DNA of 64,000 nt, from NCBI GenBank assembly GCA_020025575.1, contig JAHHRW010000007.1, forward strand, positions 1-64,000. The letters run 5' to 3'. The notes beneath the pieces are model-generated. The model was not told the origin of the DNA. It searched no databases and saw only the letters and a list, made by a program, of their open reading frames with translations. Below, piece after piece: positions 1 to 9,158 of this stretch (position 1 is its first letter; each line of letters begins with the position of its first letter). This DNA comes from Oscillospiraceae bacterium. GTDB taxonomy: Bacteria; Bacillota; Clostridia; Oscillospirales; Oscillospiraceae. Made by a program: the position numbers and the translations under genes.

Positions 1-29
1 AACTTTCAAACTTTTAAAGACCTACGAGC

Positions 30-53
30 AGGGGTTTATTTAGGGGTTTATTT
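30..53 (+). repeat. Two tandem copies of a 12-bp repeat
   Basis: The 12-mer AGGGGTTTATTT occurs twice head to tail about 110 bp left of the tRNA fragment. Such short repeats can be integrase arm-type sites beside an attachment core, but no integrase is visible here, so this is only suggestive. Confidence 0.5.
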
Positions 54-163
54 ATACAAAGTTAATTTCAGGTATTTGAAATTACGCAACAAATGAGCTT
101 AAAAAAGCGCAGATAAACCTATAAAACAGGAATAATCTTAACCTGACTGAATAAAAATACACT

Positions 164-208
164 CTCATAACCCGGAGGTCGTAGGTTCGAGTCCTGTCTC
201 CGCGACCA
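164..208 (+). pseudogene. 3' half of an initiator tRNA-Met gene
   Basis: The sequence starts in an anticodon loop (CTCATAA, anticodon CAT at 166-168). It continues through the CCC of an initiator-type anticodon stem, a T-arm with GGTTCGAGTCC, and an acceptor 3' strand ending in CCA at 206-208. No matching 5' half (about CGCGGAG) exists upstream in the window. The duplication begins at the anticodon loop, a usual crossover point for tRNA-targeting integrases. I read it as an attachment-site remnant, not a working tRNA. Confidence 0.8.
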
Positions 209-214
209 AATTCA

Positions 215-246
215 CCCCTAATTCTTCGGAATTAGGGGTTTTTCTT
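215..246 (+). terminator. Intrinsic terminator of the tRNA fragment
   Basis: Ten-base-pair stem CCCCTAATTC/GAATTAGGGG closed by a TTCG tetraloop and followed by TTTTTCTT. The same terminator follows the second tRNA fragment at 22755. Confidence 0.85.
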
Positions 247-347
247 ATGTGAAAAGTCGGATCTCCCCGCTGCCCTCTTTGCTTTCTAGCACTTTTCTAA
301 CACACTGGTTTTTGAACGTAAACGTAAAATCTAACAGCGATTAAATT

Positions 348-387
348 ACCAAATCCCAGCACCAGATTTTTGGTGCTGGGATTTGGT
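348..387 (-). terminator. Perfect 17-bp inverted repeat, probable operon terminator
   Basis: ACCAAATCCCAGCACCA at 348-364 pairs exactly with 371-387 across a 6-nt loop. It lies downstream of the GH3 gene and probably ends the beta-glucoside operon, although the T-run on that strand is weak. Confidence 0.6.
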
Positions 388-623
388 TATTAAACTTTAC
401 ATTTACTATTGGTTTATTATTTTGAGCAAATAGAAGTAAGCACTTTCAATGAGCGTCTGAATACTACCAGAAGAATACCTGACGATATCCGGGGCCAGCA
501 GCATGGGATGTTACGAAGGAAGGATACCTTTAGCACAATACAGGACTTTTCGGGGCTTTCCGATTCATGCACCCGGCTATCCGACCATCAAGGACGTGTA
601 CCATAGTCTATTATATACTCTAA
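388..623. other. Intergenic, no recognised gene
   Basis: There is an open frame on + from about 494 to 606 (reading ...YEGRIPLAQYRTF...) with no credible start or homology that I recognise. It could be a fragment of a decayed gene. Confidence 0.3.
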
Positions 624-3356
624 TCACAGTCTGTACAGGTACAACCGATCCACAAACAAGCCATTATCTCCAAAAAACAGTTGAATTGTATGACGATCTC
701 CAGATCCAAGCACAACGGTCTCCTCACATTCCGCTGTTCCCTTTAAGGTGATCGTTTTCACCAACTTCTGATCCACGAAGATAGAGAATGGTACCTGTGC
801 CAACTCTGAAACCTGCTGAGTGTGGATTCGATAGCCAAACCCATACCGGACACCCTGAGGTGCATGGATGGTATAGTCCAGGCGGGTCCCCCGATTGGTA
901 CTGGCAGGAATGGAAAGCTCTACGCAGTCCTGTCCCAGTTCACAAACCGTGTCCGTCTGAATGGTATTGCGGAACTCTGGTTCATTCAGAATAACTAGCT
1001 CCGCAGCAGCCTTGTGCCCATAGGAGGCATTGGTCTGCATAGCAACCCGGCACATATTTTTCGCGCAACGAAGAATATGTGCTCTGCTGATTCTCTTTGC
1101 GGAAAGTGACTCATTGGTATTGTCACCGCTGGAATTGGAGGCGGAATCAGCCACAACCATATATACATCGTTCTGTGCCCGAATCATGGCTGCCGTATTT
1201 TTCTGAGATGGAGCCTCGTTTTCATCATTCATCTGTGCCCACCAATCGGTCATCACCATACCATCAAAGCCCCACTCCTCCCGGAGAATGGTAGTCAGCA
1301 GGTCATAGTTCGATGCTGCCCAGATTCCATTGACCGGATTATAGCTGGTCATAATACTGCGAGCCTGCCCTTTCTTCACCGCGATCTCAAAAGCCTTCAA
1401 ATATATTTCACGCAGGGCCCTCTCCGACACCACCGCATTGGCGGTATGCCGCTTGAATTCCTGATTATTGCAGGCAAAATGCTTAATGGTTCCGGTAACC
1501 CCATAAGGATGCATACCAGCCAACTGAGCCACCGCCATCGTACCGGTCAACAGTGGATCCTCGGAGAAATACTCGAAGTTTCTGCCACACAAAGGATATC
1601 GGTGGATGTTAAGACCCGGTCCCAGTAGCGTATCCACCTGATTTTTTACCAACTCACGACCAAGATAAGAAAAAAGTATTTCCGTCAGTTCCACGTTAAA
1701 GGCACTGGCAATTGCCGTTCCATTCGGCAGACTGAATGCCATGGCACCGCAGTCCATCCGGATACCGGAGGGACCATCTGCACAGCAACAGGCAGGCATC
1801 CCACACTGCTGGAGTCGCTGAGTCACACCGCCGTACGTGGCGGCTGTGCCAGGGGTCACCTTAGGTGAGCACATTCCCTCCCCCCGGGTGAGACAAGCCA
1901 GTTCCTCATCTGTAAACTGCTCCAAAAAAGTATCGATGGATTTTTTTCCTGCACACACATCCTGCCACAGTACTGGGGATTCATGGTAAACATAAGGCTG
2001 CTCCGGCAGAGGCTGCTCGATTCGAGTCTGCAAATCATACTGCCGCAGAGGAACCTGCTCCACAGTCTCTGTGTAAGACCAATCGGCTTGTCTAACACCG
2101 GTTCGGATTCGTCCAAAAGGATGTAACGGAGCCATGGCCTGACGCAGTTTTTCTGTTACTCGAGTCGTTTCCAAAGCCCAGCTTGAGACCTTTCCAGCAT
2201 TTCGTACATCAAAGCCAACATAAAACTCATATTCTCCCGACTCCAAAACCCAGCTGTATGGATAACCGCTGACACCACTGTCGTCGTAGGAGGCAAATTC
2301 TGTAACCGGAACCCGAATCGTGAGGTGCTCTGTATGTCCCGGTTCCAGAAGTCCAGTCTTGGCAAAGCCAATTAGATTCCGAGTCGGCTTACCCAACAGC
2401 CCCTGTGGTGGACAAACATAAAGCTGTACCGTCCGTTTTCCAGCCCGGTCTCCTGTATTTTTCACCCGTATTTTGCTTTCCAGTACATCATTTTTCACCG
2501 TACAATCCACCGTTTCACAGCAGAATGTGGTATAGGAAAGGCCATACCCAAAAGGATACTGCACTCTCTCCGGGGCAAAAGTCTCAAAATAGCGATAGCC
2601 TATATAGATATCCTCCATATAGCAGTTTTCATCCGGATCACCAAAGTTTTTACCTGCAGGATAATCACTGATTTCCCAGGCAATGGTATCTGGCAAACAG
2701 CCACTGGGATTTACCGCACCGGTCAGCACATCCGCAAGGCCGTTGCCACCCTCGCAGCCCCCCTGCCAGCTGTAAAGCACCGCACCGGGTCGATATTTTT
2801 TCACCCAAGACATATCTAAAATGCTACCCACATTTAGCACTATTGCCACTCTGTCAAAGGCAGCACAGACATTTTCCATCATTTCTTCTTCCCGACGGCT
2901 CAGATAATAAGCTCCAGGCTCTGCCTTACTGTCCTGATCCTCTCCAGCTGTTCTGCCAATCACAACGACTGCAAGATCCGAATTACGTGCAGCCTCCTGC
3001 GCCAGCTCCCGAGAAACAGGCATTTCCTCCTGAGACCAGGGCTCCTGTGCCCACCCTTTCCCCATGTCAAAGGGATGCGCTTCCAGCCAGTTTCTATATA
3101 TTTCTGCCAGGTCCTCATTAATAGCGCATTGCTGGCGAATACCTTCTTGGATTGAAACCACATAAGGCGGATTAACAAGTCCGCCGGAGCCAGTACCACA
3201 GTAATACGTTTCTATCTGGATTCGGCCAAAAATCGAAACCCGTTCTCCCTGCCGAATTGGAAGGGTATGTGCCCTATTTTCCAGCAGAACACAGCCCTCT
3301 GCACTCATCTGTCGGGCATATGCTTGATACTCTTTATAGTTTAGTTCTGCTTTCAT
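624..3356 (-). CDS. Glycoside hydrolase family 3 beta-glucosidase, domain-swapped order
   Basis: 910 aa. It hydrolyses terminal beta-linked sugars, probably beta-glucosides, and has no signal peptide, so it acts in the cytoplasm on imported oligosaccharides. The alpha/beta sandwich domain that is normally C-terminal comes first (about 1-250), followed by a fibronectin-III-like stretch after YPFGYGLSYTTF. The TIM barrel comes after that, with KHFACNNQE, SYNPVNG and the nucleophile Asp in GMVMTDWWA. A final beta-rich domain follows. This inverted order is known in Ruminococcus albus and Butyrivibrio GH3 enzymes. I chose the ATG at 3356 because AAGGAG lies 7-8 nt upstream; a longer frame runs into the upstream ATPase gene. 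It is the last gene of the operon and overlaps its upstream neighbour by 23 nt. Confidence 0.9.
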   Translation of the reverse strand: MKAELNYKEYQAYARQMSAEGCVLLENRAHTLPIRQGERVSIFGRIQIETYYCGTGSGGLVNPPYVVSIQEGIRQQCAINEDLAEIYRNWLEAHPFDMGKGWAQEPWSQEEMPVSRELAQEAARNSDLAVVVIGRTAGEDQDSKAEPGAYYLSRREEEMMENVCAAFDRVAIVLNVGSILDMSWVKKYRPGAVLYSWQGGCEGGNGLADVLTGAVNPSGCLPDTIAWEISDYPAGKNFGDPDENCYMEDIYIGYRYFETFAPERVQYPFGYGLSYTTFCCETVDCTVKNDVLESKIRVKNTGDRAGKRTVQLYVCPPQGLLGKPTRNLIGFAKTGLLEPGHTEHLTIRVPVTEFASYDDSGVSGYPYSWVLESGEYEFYVGFDVRNAGKVSSWALETTRVTEKLRQAMAPLHPFGRIRTGVRQADWSYTETVEQVPLRQYDLQTRIEQPLPEQPYVYHESPVLWQDVCAGKKSIDTFLEQFTDEELACLTRGEGMCSPKVTPGTAATYGGVTQRLQQCGMPACCCADGPSGIRMDCGAMAFSLPNGTAIASAFNVELTEILFSYLGRELVKNQVDTLLGPGLNIHRYPLCGRNFEYFSEDPLLTGTMAVAQLAGMHPYGVTGTIKHFACNNQEFKRHTANAVVSERALREIYLKAFEIAVKKGQARSIMTSYNPVNGIWAASNYDLLTTILREEWGFDGMVMTDWWAQMNDENEAPSQKNTAAMIRAQNDVYMVVADSASNSSGDNTNESLSAKRISRAHILRCAKNMCRVAMQTNASYGHKAAAELVILNEPEFRNTIQTDTVCELGQDCVELSIPASTNRGTRLDYTIHAPQGVRYGFGYRIHTQQVSELAQVPFSIFVDQKLVKTITLKGTAECEETVVLGSGDRHTIQLFFGDNGLFVDRLYLYRL

Positions 3357-4359
3357 TGGCATTCTCCTTTTCCGTATGGAAGCATCGGATAAACTGGTTC
3401 TCAGATACCTTATGAACTGATGGCATCTCCTCGTGACAGCGACTGGTTGCATGGGGGCAGCGGTTGGCAAACGGACAGCCCTTACTCTCCGGCGTCCACA
3501 TGGTGATTTCAGTCTCCTGACTGCGAACCACCGGCAGTTCTACCTCTCCTTCCCGTTCCGGGTCAGGGGCAGCCGCCAGAAGAAGCTTGGTATATGGGTG
3601 TCTGGGATGGAGCACCACCTCATTTACTTCACCCCACTCAACCATATGGCCAGCATAGAGAACAATGATCCGATCTGCAAAGTACCGGGCAGTCGCAATA
3701 TCATGCGTGATGTACAAAAATGATTTTCCGTACTCGGTCTTGAGCCGGTTCATAAGGTTCAGCACCCCCAGACGGATGGAGACATCTAGCATAGACGTGG
3801 GCTCGTCCGCCAGGATGACCTCGGCACCAACTGCCAGGATTCTAGCCAGATAAGCCCTTTGCCGCTGTCCACCGGAGAGCTGATGCGGATTCTTATTTCC
3901 CTGCTCCTCCGGTGGCACAAGCCCCACCATAGTAAGGTACTCGTCCATCTTCTCTTTCATCTCTGCCTTACTGCAGGGGTGATACAGCTGCAGAGGCCTT
4001 TTCAGATGATAGTAAATATTATGTAATGGATTCAGTGAAGAGAAAGGGTCCTGAAAAATCATCTGGACTTTCTGTCTGTAGTACTTGAGTCCTTCGCCCT
4101 TCAATTTGTGAATGTTTTTGCCCTCATGGAGAATTTCTCCGTAGGTAGGCTTGTAGAAACGCATTGCTGTTCGGCAGATCGTAGACTTGCCGCATCCGGA
4201 CTCACCTACCACTGCCAGTGCCTCTCCCTGATAAAGTTCAAAGGAAATATCGTTGAGGGCCCGGAGCTTGTGTCCCTTAGAAAAGAAGCCTTTTCCATTC
4301 ACATCAAAGTCCATGACCACATTTTTAACCTCTAATACCTTTTTTCTTTGTTCGCTCAT
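3334..4359 (-). CDS. Oligopeptide/oligosaccharide ABC transporter ATPase (OppF/DppF type)
   Basis: 341 aa. This is the second ATPase of a family-5 importer, powering uptake through the adjacent permeases. Visible motifs are Walker A GESGCGKST, Q-loop MIFQDPFSSLNP, signature LSGGQRQR, Walker B VILADEPTS and switch His ITHD. The C-terminal Cys cluster GCPFANRCPHATSRC is typical of Opp/Dpp ATPases. The start at 4359 has a GAGGAGG site and forms an ATGA overlap with the preceding ATPase. Peptide-type importers also carry cello-oligosaccharides (known in Thermotoga). The GH1 and GH3 genes in this operon argue for a beta-glucoside substrate. Confidence 0.92.
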   Translation of the reverse strand: MSEQRKKVLEVKNVVMDFDVNGKGFFSKGHKLRALNDISFELYQGEALAVVGESGCGKSTICRTAMRFYKPTYGEILHEGKNIHKLKGEGLKYYRQKVQMIFQDPFSSLNPLHNIYYHLKRPLQLYHPCSKAEMKEKMDEYLTMVGLVPPEEQGNKNPHQLSGGQRQRAYLARILAVGAEVILADEPTSMLDVSIRLGVLNLMNRLKTEYGKSFLYITHDIATARYFADRIIVLYAGHMVEWGEVNEVVLHPRHPYTKLLLAAAPDPEREGEVELPVVRSQETEITMWTPESKGCPFANRCPHATSRCHEEMPSVHKVSENQFIRCFHTEKENANESRTKL

Positions 4360-5336
4360 TTCTGCTCCTCCTCGTACTTTAGGGGATTGTGGCAGAAGTA
4401 GAAACCGGAATCCGTATTCGAACGGACAGGCTCCTTCTCCTTGCAGATACAGGTGATCTTGTTGCACCGAGCCTGAAAGCGGCAGCCCTGGGGTATATGT
4501 TTGAGATCCAGAGGTACTCCGGGAATCCCCTCCATGTAATGGATCTCTCCACGCAGAGAGGGAAAGGATTGTTTGAGTCCATAGGTATAGGGATGGTTTG
4601 GACGATGCAGGATCGTCTTGCAGTCGGCCTGTTCAACAATCTTCCCGGCATACATGATCGCCACTTCATCACAAAATTCCATCATTAAACTGATATCATG
4701 AGTTATAAACAAAATGGAGAATCCCAGTTGGTTTTTAAGATCAAAAATCTGTTTCAGGATCTCCCGCTGCACCACTGTATCCAGAGCGGTTGTGGGCTCA
4801 TCCAGAATCAGCAGCTTGGGATTCAATGCCAAAGCCATAGCAATAATTGCCCGCTGGCGCATACCGCCAGAAAGCTGATGCGGATAATCGGTGATCCGTT
4901 CAGCGGGGATGCCAACCAGATTCAGGAGCTTGATGGCCCGTTCTCTGGCCTCTGCTCTATTCTTGGTGATGTGGTGATATTTATATATCTCAAAGAACTG
5001 CTTTTCCAATGTGACCACCGGATTAAGACAATTCATAGCAGACTGAAATACCATACTCACCTCACTCCAACGAACTGCCCGCAATTCCTTTTGAGGCAGG
5101 GACAGGATATCCCGTCCATTGAGAAAAATCCTTCCATTTGAGATAAGTGCAGGCGGACGATGCAGACCCATTAAAGAGTAGGCAATGGTAGATTTTCCGC
5201 ATCCAGATTCACCGGCAAGCCCCAGACTCTGCCCCTCTTTAATTATAAAACTCACATGGTCCACTGCTCGGACATAACCACCATTTTCAGTGATATAATC
5301 TACACACAGATCCTCGACCTTCAGTACTTCATTCAT
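4356..5336 (-). CDS. Oligopeptide/oligosaccharide ABC transporter ATPase (OppD/DppD type)
   Basis: 326 aa, the first ATPase of the importer. It has Walker A GESGCGKST, a Q-loop region MVFQSAMNCLNP, signature LSGGMRQR, Walker B LLILDEPTT, ITHD, and a C-terminal Cys-rich tail (GCRFQARCNKITCIC). OppD/F-type ATPases work as a heterodimer, consistent with two adjacent non-identical genes. The gene overlaps the upstream permease by ATGA and the downstream ATPase by ATGA, so translation is probably coupled along the operon. Confidence 0.92.
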   Translation of the reverse strand: MNEVLKVEDLCVDYITENGGYVRAVDHVSFIIKEGQSLGLAGESGCGKSTIAYSLMGLHRPPALISNGRIFLNGRDILSLPQKELRAVRWSEVSMVFQSAMNCLNPVVTLEKQFFEIYKYHHITKNRAEARERAIKLLNLVGIPAERITDYPHQLSGGMRQRAIIAMALALNPKLLILDEPTTALDTVVQREILKQIFDLKNQLGFSILFITHDISLMMEFCDEVAIMYAGKIVEQADCKTILHRPNHPYTYGLKQSFPSLRGEIHYMEGIPGVPLDLKHIPQGCRFQARCNKITCICKEKEPVRSNTDSGFYFCHNPLKYEEEQK

Positions 5337-6256
5337 ACAGCCTTACCCACCTTTCTCTGCTGTCTCTTTTTCGCCTTGTAGTAATCACGCATGATTCTCT
5401 GTGCCCGCAGCTTGGGATTGGATATCTCATCGATAGAGAAGTTGATAAGTGTCAGCCCTGTTCCTAGCATCACAAGACCCATAACCGGTCCGATGATCTC
5501 CCACCAGATGCCGCTCTGAAGCGCACCAGTATTCTGGGCATTATAGAGCATAGTGCCCCACGTGACAGACAAAGGATCGCCAAAACCAATAAACTCCAGA
5601 GTGGCATGGGCCATGATTGCATAGATCATCGTGCCAACAAATGCGCTGGTGATCATGGAGAGCATATTGGGCATGATCTCCACAAACAGGATCCGAATCT
5701 TAGATTCACCCAATGTCTCTGCAGAATAGACAAATTCTCTATTGCGAATACTCATTGTCTGTGCTCGCAGGACACGCGCATTCCAAGGCCAGGAGGTAAG
5801 ACCGATAATAAGGCAAATCACCAGCGGTGATACGCCACCATCCACCATAGATGAAACAATTAATAACAGTACAATATTAGGGATAACCATCAGCACATTG
5901 GTGAGTGTACTCACGATGCTGTCATAGGCACCACCAATATAGCCGGAACTGATACCGAAGAACATACTGAGAATAATCGTGAGTGCGCCGGCTAGGATTC
6001 CGACCATCAGAGATTTCTGACCACCGTACAGAACCTGTGACCACACATCCTTTCCCAACTGAGTGGTTCCCAGGAAATGTGTCCCACCGGGCGCACTATG
6101 ATACTCACCGGCACTTCGGAAGTTTGGGTCGTAACTGGTAAACAGTGGCGCTGCCAAAGTCATGAACAAAACAACGAGAACCAGACAGATACCGATCGTC
6201 AGCCGTGGGCTGCTCCGGAGAAACCGCACTGGCGTGGAATTCCATATTTTTTTCAT
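5333..6256 (-). CDS. ABC transporter permease (OppC/DppC type)
   Basis: 307 aa inner-membrane permease. An N-terminal hydrophobic helix (GICLVLVVLFMTLAAPLF) is followed by the typical periplasm-side segment with HFLGTTQLGKDVWS. Five further hydrophobic segments follow, with a cytoplasmic coupling loop around AETLGESKIRILFVEIMPN. The ATG at 6256 has AGGTGA upstream. A GTG at 6265, directly after the stop of the upstream permease, is an alternative that adds three residues. It pairs with the next gene upstream to form the channel. Confidence 0.9.
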   Translation of the reverse strand: MKKIWNSTPVRFLRSSPRLTIGICLVLVVLFMTLAAPLFTSYDPNFRSAGEYHSAPGGTHFLGTTQLGKDVWSQVLYGGQKSLMVGILAGALTIILSMFFGISSGYIGGAYDSIVSTLTNVLMVIPNIVLLLIVSSMVDGGVSPLVICLIIGLTSWPWNARVLRAQTMSIRNREFVYSAETLGESKIRILFVEIMPNMLSMITSAFVGTMIYAIMAHATLEFIGFGDPLSVTWGTMLYNAQNTGALQSGIWWEIIGPVMGLVMLGTGLTLINFSIDEISNPKLRAQRIMRDYYKAKKRQQRKVGKAV

Positions 6257-6265
6257 CCTTATCAC

Positions 6266-7267
6266 CTATTTTTTGCCTTTCATGGACTGGGTTCGGGTAC
6301 GGGGATCCAAGATGAGCACCGAAATATCTGCCAAGAAGTTGGCTGATAGCATTATGATTGTGGTCATAAGCAGAATGCCCTGCATCAGAGGATAGTCACG
6401 GCGATTGATCGCATTTACCATAATCTTACCTAACCCGGGATAGTTGAACACCTGCTCGATGATAAGAGAACCACCCAGCATAAAACCAATCTGCATAGCC
6501 AGAGATGTCACAACAGGCAGCAGCGCGTTTCTGGCGCCGTAGCCAAACATAATCTTGTGTTCAGGCAATCCCTTGGCAATACCCATGACAATATAGTCAT
6601 CTCCCAGCTGATTGATCATATTAGCGCGCATACCCATAATTCCACCCAGACTTGTGGAAAAAATAGCCAGCAGAGGTACTGCTGCATGATACAACACATC
6701 CTTGATAAAAGCCCATACGGTAGGGGGCTGATAAAGAGGCGTCACCGCATAACCCAGAGGGAACACACCGCTGTAACAGAGCCAAAAGCTCAGCAGCAGC
6801 GCGGTAATGGCAGAGGGAATATTGGCCAGTATCTGTCCACCTACCGTGAGGGTTGTGTCCAAGCGGCTGCCTCGCTTCCAAGCAACCAGTATGCCAAGAA
6901 GATTATTAACGATGAATCCAATGATGAGAGAGGTTCCCATCAGGAATATCGTCCACCCCATGGCTCTCTGCACAGCCCCCAGAACCGTCTGGGGATAATA
7001 GGCAAAAGAAACACCCCAATCGCCCTTAAAGATATTAACAACATAGTGAAAAAAACTCTGGATCAGTGGCACAGACCCGTCATAGCCAAACATCTGCTCC
7101 ACAGATGCAATGACCTGAGGATCGATCTTGCCTCCGCTCTGGCTCATCTCTGCTAGATACATCTGTACCGGGTTTCCGGGCATTAAACGGGGAAGGAAGA
7201 AATTTAGCGCCACAGCCGCAAAAAACGCCACCAAATAAAAACCCAAGCGTTTGGAAATATACTTCAT
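6266..7267 (-). CDS. ABC transporter permease (OppB/DppB type)
   Basis: 333 aa. The N-terminus MKYISKRLGFYLVAFFAAV with FFLPRLMPGNP is characteristic of DppB/OppB permeases. Six hydrophobic segments and the EAA-type loop (GIAKGLPEHKIMFGYGARNALLP) are visible. I chose the ATG at 7267 because GGAG lies 8-9 nt upstream; a longer frame adds seven unlikely residues. It follows the binding-protein gene after a hairpin, so permease levels are probably lower than binding-protein levels. Confidence 0.9.
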   Translation of the reverse strand: MKYISKRLGFYLVAFFAAVALNFFLPRLMPGNPVQMYLAEMSQSGGKIDPQVIASVEQMFGYDGSVPLIQSFFHYVVNIFKGDWGVSFAYYPQTVLGAVQRAMGWTIFLMGTSLIIGFIVNNLLGILVAWKRGSRLDTTLTVGGQILANIPSAITALLLSFWLCYSGVFPLGYAVTPLYQPPTVWAFIKDVLYHAAVPLLAIFSTSLGGIMGMRANMINQLGDDYIVMGIAKGLPEHKIMFGYGARNALLPVVTSLAMQIGFMLGGSLIIEQVFNYPGLGKIMVNAINRRDYPLMQGILLMTTIIMLSANFLADISVLILDPRTRTQSMKGKK

Positions 7268-7300
7268 AACACACTCTCCTATAGGCATCCAAATGTATAG

Positions 7301-7333
7301 AAAACGAGAGCAGTGAAAACTGCTCTCGTTTAT
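7301..7333 (-). terminator. Intergenic hairpin between binding protein and permease genes
   Basis: The 12-bp stem AAACGAGAGCAG/CTGCTCTCGTTT (7302-7313 with 7320-7331) is followed on the minus strand by TTTTC. It probably attenuates transcription or protects mRNA, giving excess binding protein over permeases. Confidence 0.75.
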
Positions 7334-7364
7334 AAATGTAAAGCACCAAACCAGAGCCCTATTA

Positions 7365-9101
7365 TTATTTGACAGGCTCTAGGGCCATCAACTGCAGCAA
7401 CTTAGAGTCATGGATGCAGTTTGCAGGGTTACAGATCACGTTATCCTCTGTTGCCCAGCCGGTAAAACGTTGGGTGTTATAAACAAACCAGTTACCGTTG
7501 AACAGGATGGGAATATTGATCATATTTTCTGCAAAATGCTCCTCAATCTTGTCTGTGATAGCCTTGACCGCTTCCTCCGAATCAGCCAGAGACATCTGAT
7601 TTACCAGATCAGTAATTTCATCATTTGCATAGTTGGTCTGGCAGATGGACCACCAGGTAGGGGTCTTTATACGGGATTGGTCACCGATGGTATCATAGTA
7701 AAAGCGCCAGATATCAGAGGACAGGCCGTAGGCACTGTAACTCACGTCCAGAGAACCGTTATCCCATGCCTCAGTGATAAGACCTATGTCCATTGCCTTG
7801 GCAGTAGCATTTATGCCGATTTCCTGCAGGCCCTGTGCACAGATAGAGGCCCCGTCATTCCAGTCGGTCCAGCCAGCAGGCGAAACGATGTTGAATACGA
7901 TCTTGCTTCCGTCCAGATTCTCTACAAAGCCGTCACCATCCACATCCTTGAATCCAGCCTGTTCCAGCAGAGACTTTGCACCTTCTAGATCATACTGGGT
8001 ATACTTAGCCATCTCTGCCTGTGCCTTGTCAGACTCGTAGCCGGAGAGTGCGGATGAAAGGCCGGTATTACTTGGGCACTCAGGAGACAGATATCCATAA
8101 ACAGCAGAGTCAATGATACCCTGACGGTCAATAGCCATAGACATAGCCCGCTTGAAGTCTACATTGTTGAATGCCTTCAGATTATCTGTATTGGGGGTCA
8201 TATAGTTGATTGCCAAACGGACTGCATCTGCCGGACCATACCAATAGTGGCGGTTGGGATCGCCCTGAATGTAGTTCTTTTCGATATCCGGAATGAATAC
8301 ATGTGCCCAGTCCACAGCACCGGTAGCCAGTAGTGCCATTGCACCGTCATTGCCGTTGAACTGAGGAATCCGCAGGACATCTACCTGAAGATCATCCGCC
8401 TTCCAGTAGTTGGGGTTGCGTCCGATCTCCATCATCTCAGGAGAGAAATTCAGTACCTCGCTGAAAGGACCGGTACAGACTACCTTGTCAGTTTCGTAGA
8501 TATAGGATTCAGGGTTGTCGATTTGGGACCAGACATGCTCAGGCAGCATCCATCGTTGGTTAAACACAGAATTGCGGTGGAATCGGTTGGCCTCCTTCAT
8601 CACGATCTGCACTGTGTATTCATCGATTTTGCTAACAGACTCGAACTTGCCGTTCTCACCCCAATCACCGCCCCGATCAATGGCAGAATGATCCTTGGAG
8701 TAAAGGAAGGTGAACGCCACGTCATCGGCATTGAAATCCTCTCCATCACTCCACTTAACACCTTGGCGTACTTTGATCGTCAATGTCTTGTTGTCCGGTT
8801 CACTGATGATATCCTCAGCAAGCCACATGGTTTCCTTATTGTTATTATAGGAGTCAAAAATCACCAGAGGCTCAAACATGAAACCGGTAGTCACCTGATA
8901 ACAGCCGCTTACCAATGGGCTGAAGTTCTTAATCCAGCCGTCATTATTTTCCATTAGAACAGTGAGCACTGCAGGCTCATCGCTGTTCTGGGCATTGCCG
9001 CCGGTCTCATTAGACGGCTGAACAGAGCCACAGGCCGCCAAACCAGTGAGCATTGACAGAGTCAGCAGCACCACTAAAAACTTGGATACGTACTTTTTCA
9101 T
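7365..9101 (-). CDS. Family-5 extracellular solute-binding lipoprotein
   Basis: 578 aa. The N-terminus is a lipoprotein signal (MKKYVSKFLVVLLTLSMLTG) with lipobox LAAC, so the mature protein is anchored outside the membrane. The body has the SBP_bac_5 layout, including VRQGVKWSDGEDFNADDVAFTF and MAIDRQGIIDSAVYG. The family binds peptides, nickel or oligosaccharides. Its place between a GH1 gene and the Opp-type transporter suggests a beta-glucoside ligand (inference). GGAGG lies 8 nt before the ATG. Confidence 0.92.
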   Translation of the reverse strand: MKKYVSKFLVVLLTLSMLTGLAACGSVQPSNETGGNAQNSDEPAVLTVLMENNDGWIKNFSPLVSGCYQVTTGFMFEPLVIFDSYNNNKETMWLAEDIISEPDNKTLTIKVRQGVKWSDGEDFNADDVAFTFLYSKDHSAIDRGGDWGENGKFESVSKIDEYTVQIVMKEANRFHRNSVFNQRWMLPEHVWSQIDNPESYIYETDKVVCTGPFSEVLNFSPEMMEIGRNPNYWKADDLQVDVLRIPQFNGNDGAMALLATGAVDWAHVFIPDIEKNYIQGDPNRHYWYGPADAVRLAINYMTPNTDNLKAFNNVDFKRAMSMAIDRQGIIDSAVYGYLSPECPSNTGLSSALSGYESDKAQAEMAKYTQYDLEGAKSLLEQAGFKDVDGDGFVENLDGSKIVFNIVSPAGWTDWNDGASICAQGLQEIGINATAKAMDIGLITEAWDNGSLDVSYSAYGLSSDIWRFYYDTIGDQSRIKTPTWWSICQTNYANDEITDLVNQMSLADSEEAVKAITDKIEEHFAENMINIPILFNGNWFVYNTQRFTGWATEDNVICNPANCIHDSKLLQLMALEPVK

Positions 9102-9158
9102 TGTTATACCTCCATAAATTTCTTTTCTTGAACGGTTCTTTCCCCGTTAGAATACTGT

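Larger units (their letters stand above)
164..317 (+). repeat. Left copy of tRNA-anchored direct repeat (att-like)
   Basis: About 150 bp covering the tRNA 3' half, its terminator and roughly 70 bp of downstream sequence recur at 22704-22847 in the same orientation. The two copies differ by point changes and by an 11-bp indel near 289-302. The repeats bracket about 22.5 kb of accessory genes. This is the arrangement left by site-specific integration or accretion at a tRNA gene. Confidence 0.75.

Noticed and set aside
164..208. A functional tRNA-Met gene
   Set aside because: There is no acceptor 5' strand, D-arm or anticodon 5' stem upstream, so only the 3' half exists here and at 22704.
3357..3470. 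N-terminal extension of the GH3 protein
   Set aside because: The extra 38 codons overlap the upstream ATPase gene and are unlike GH3; a good ribosome binding site precedes the inner ATG.
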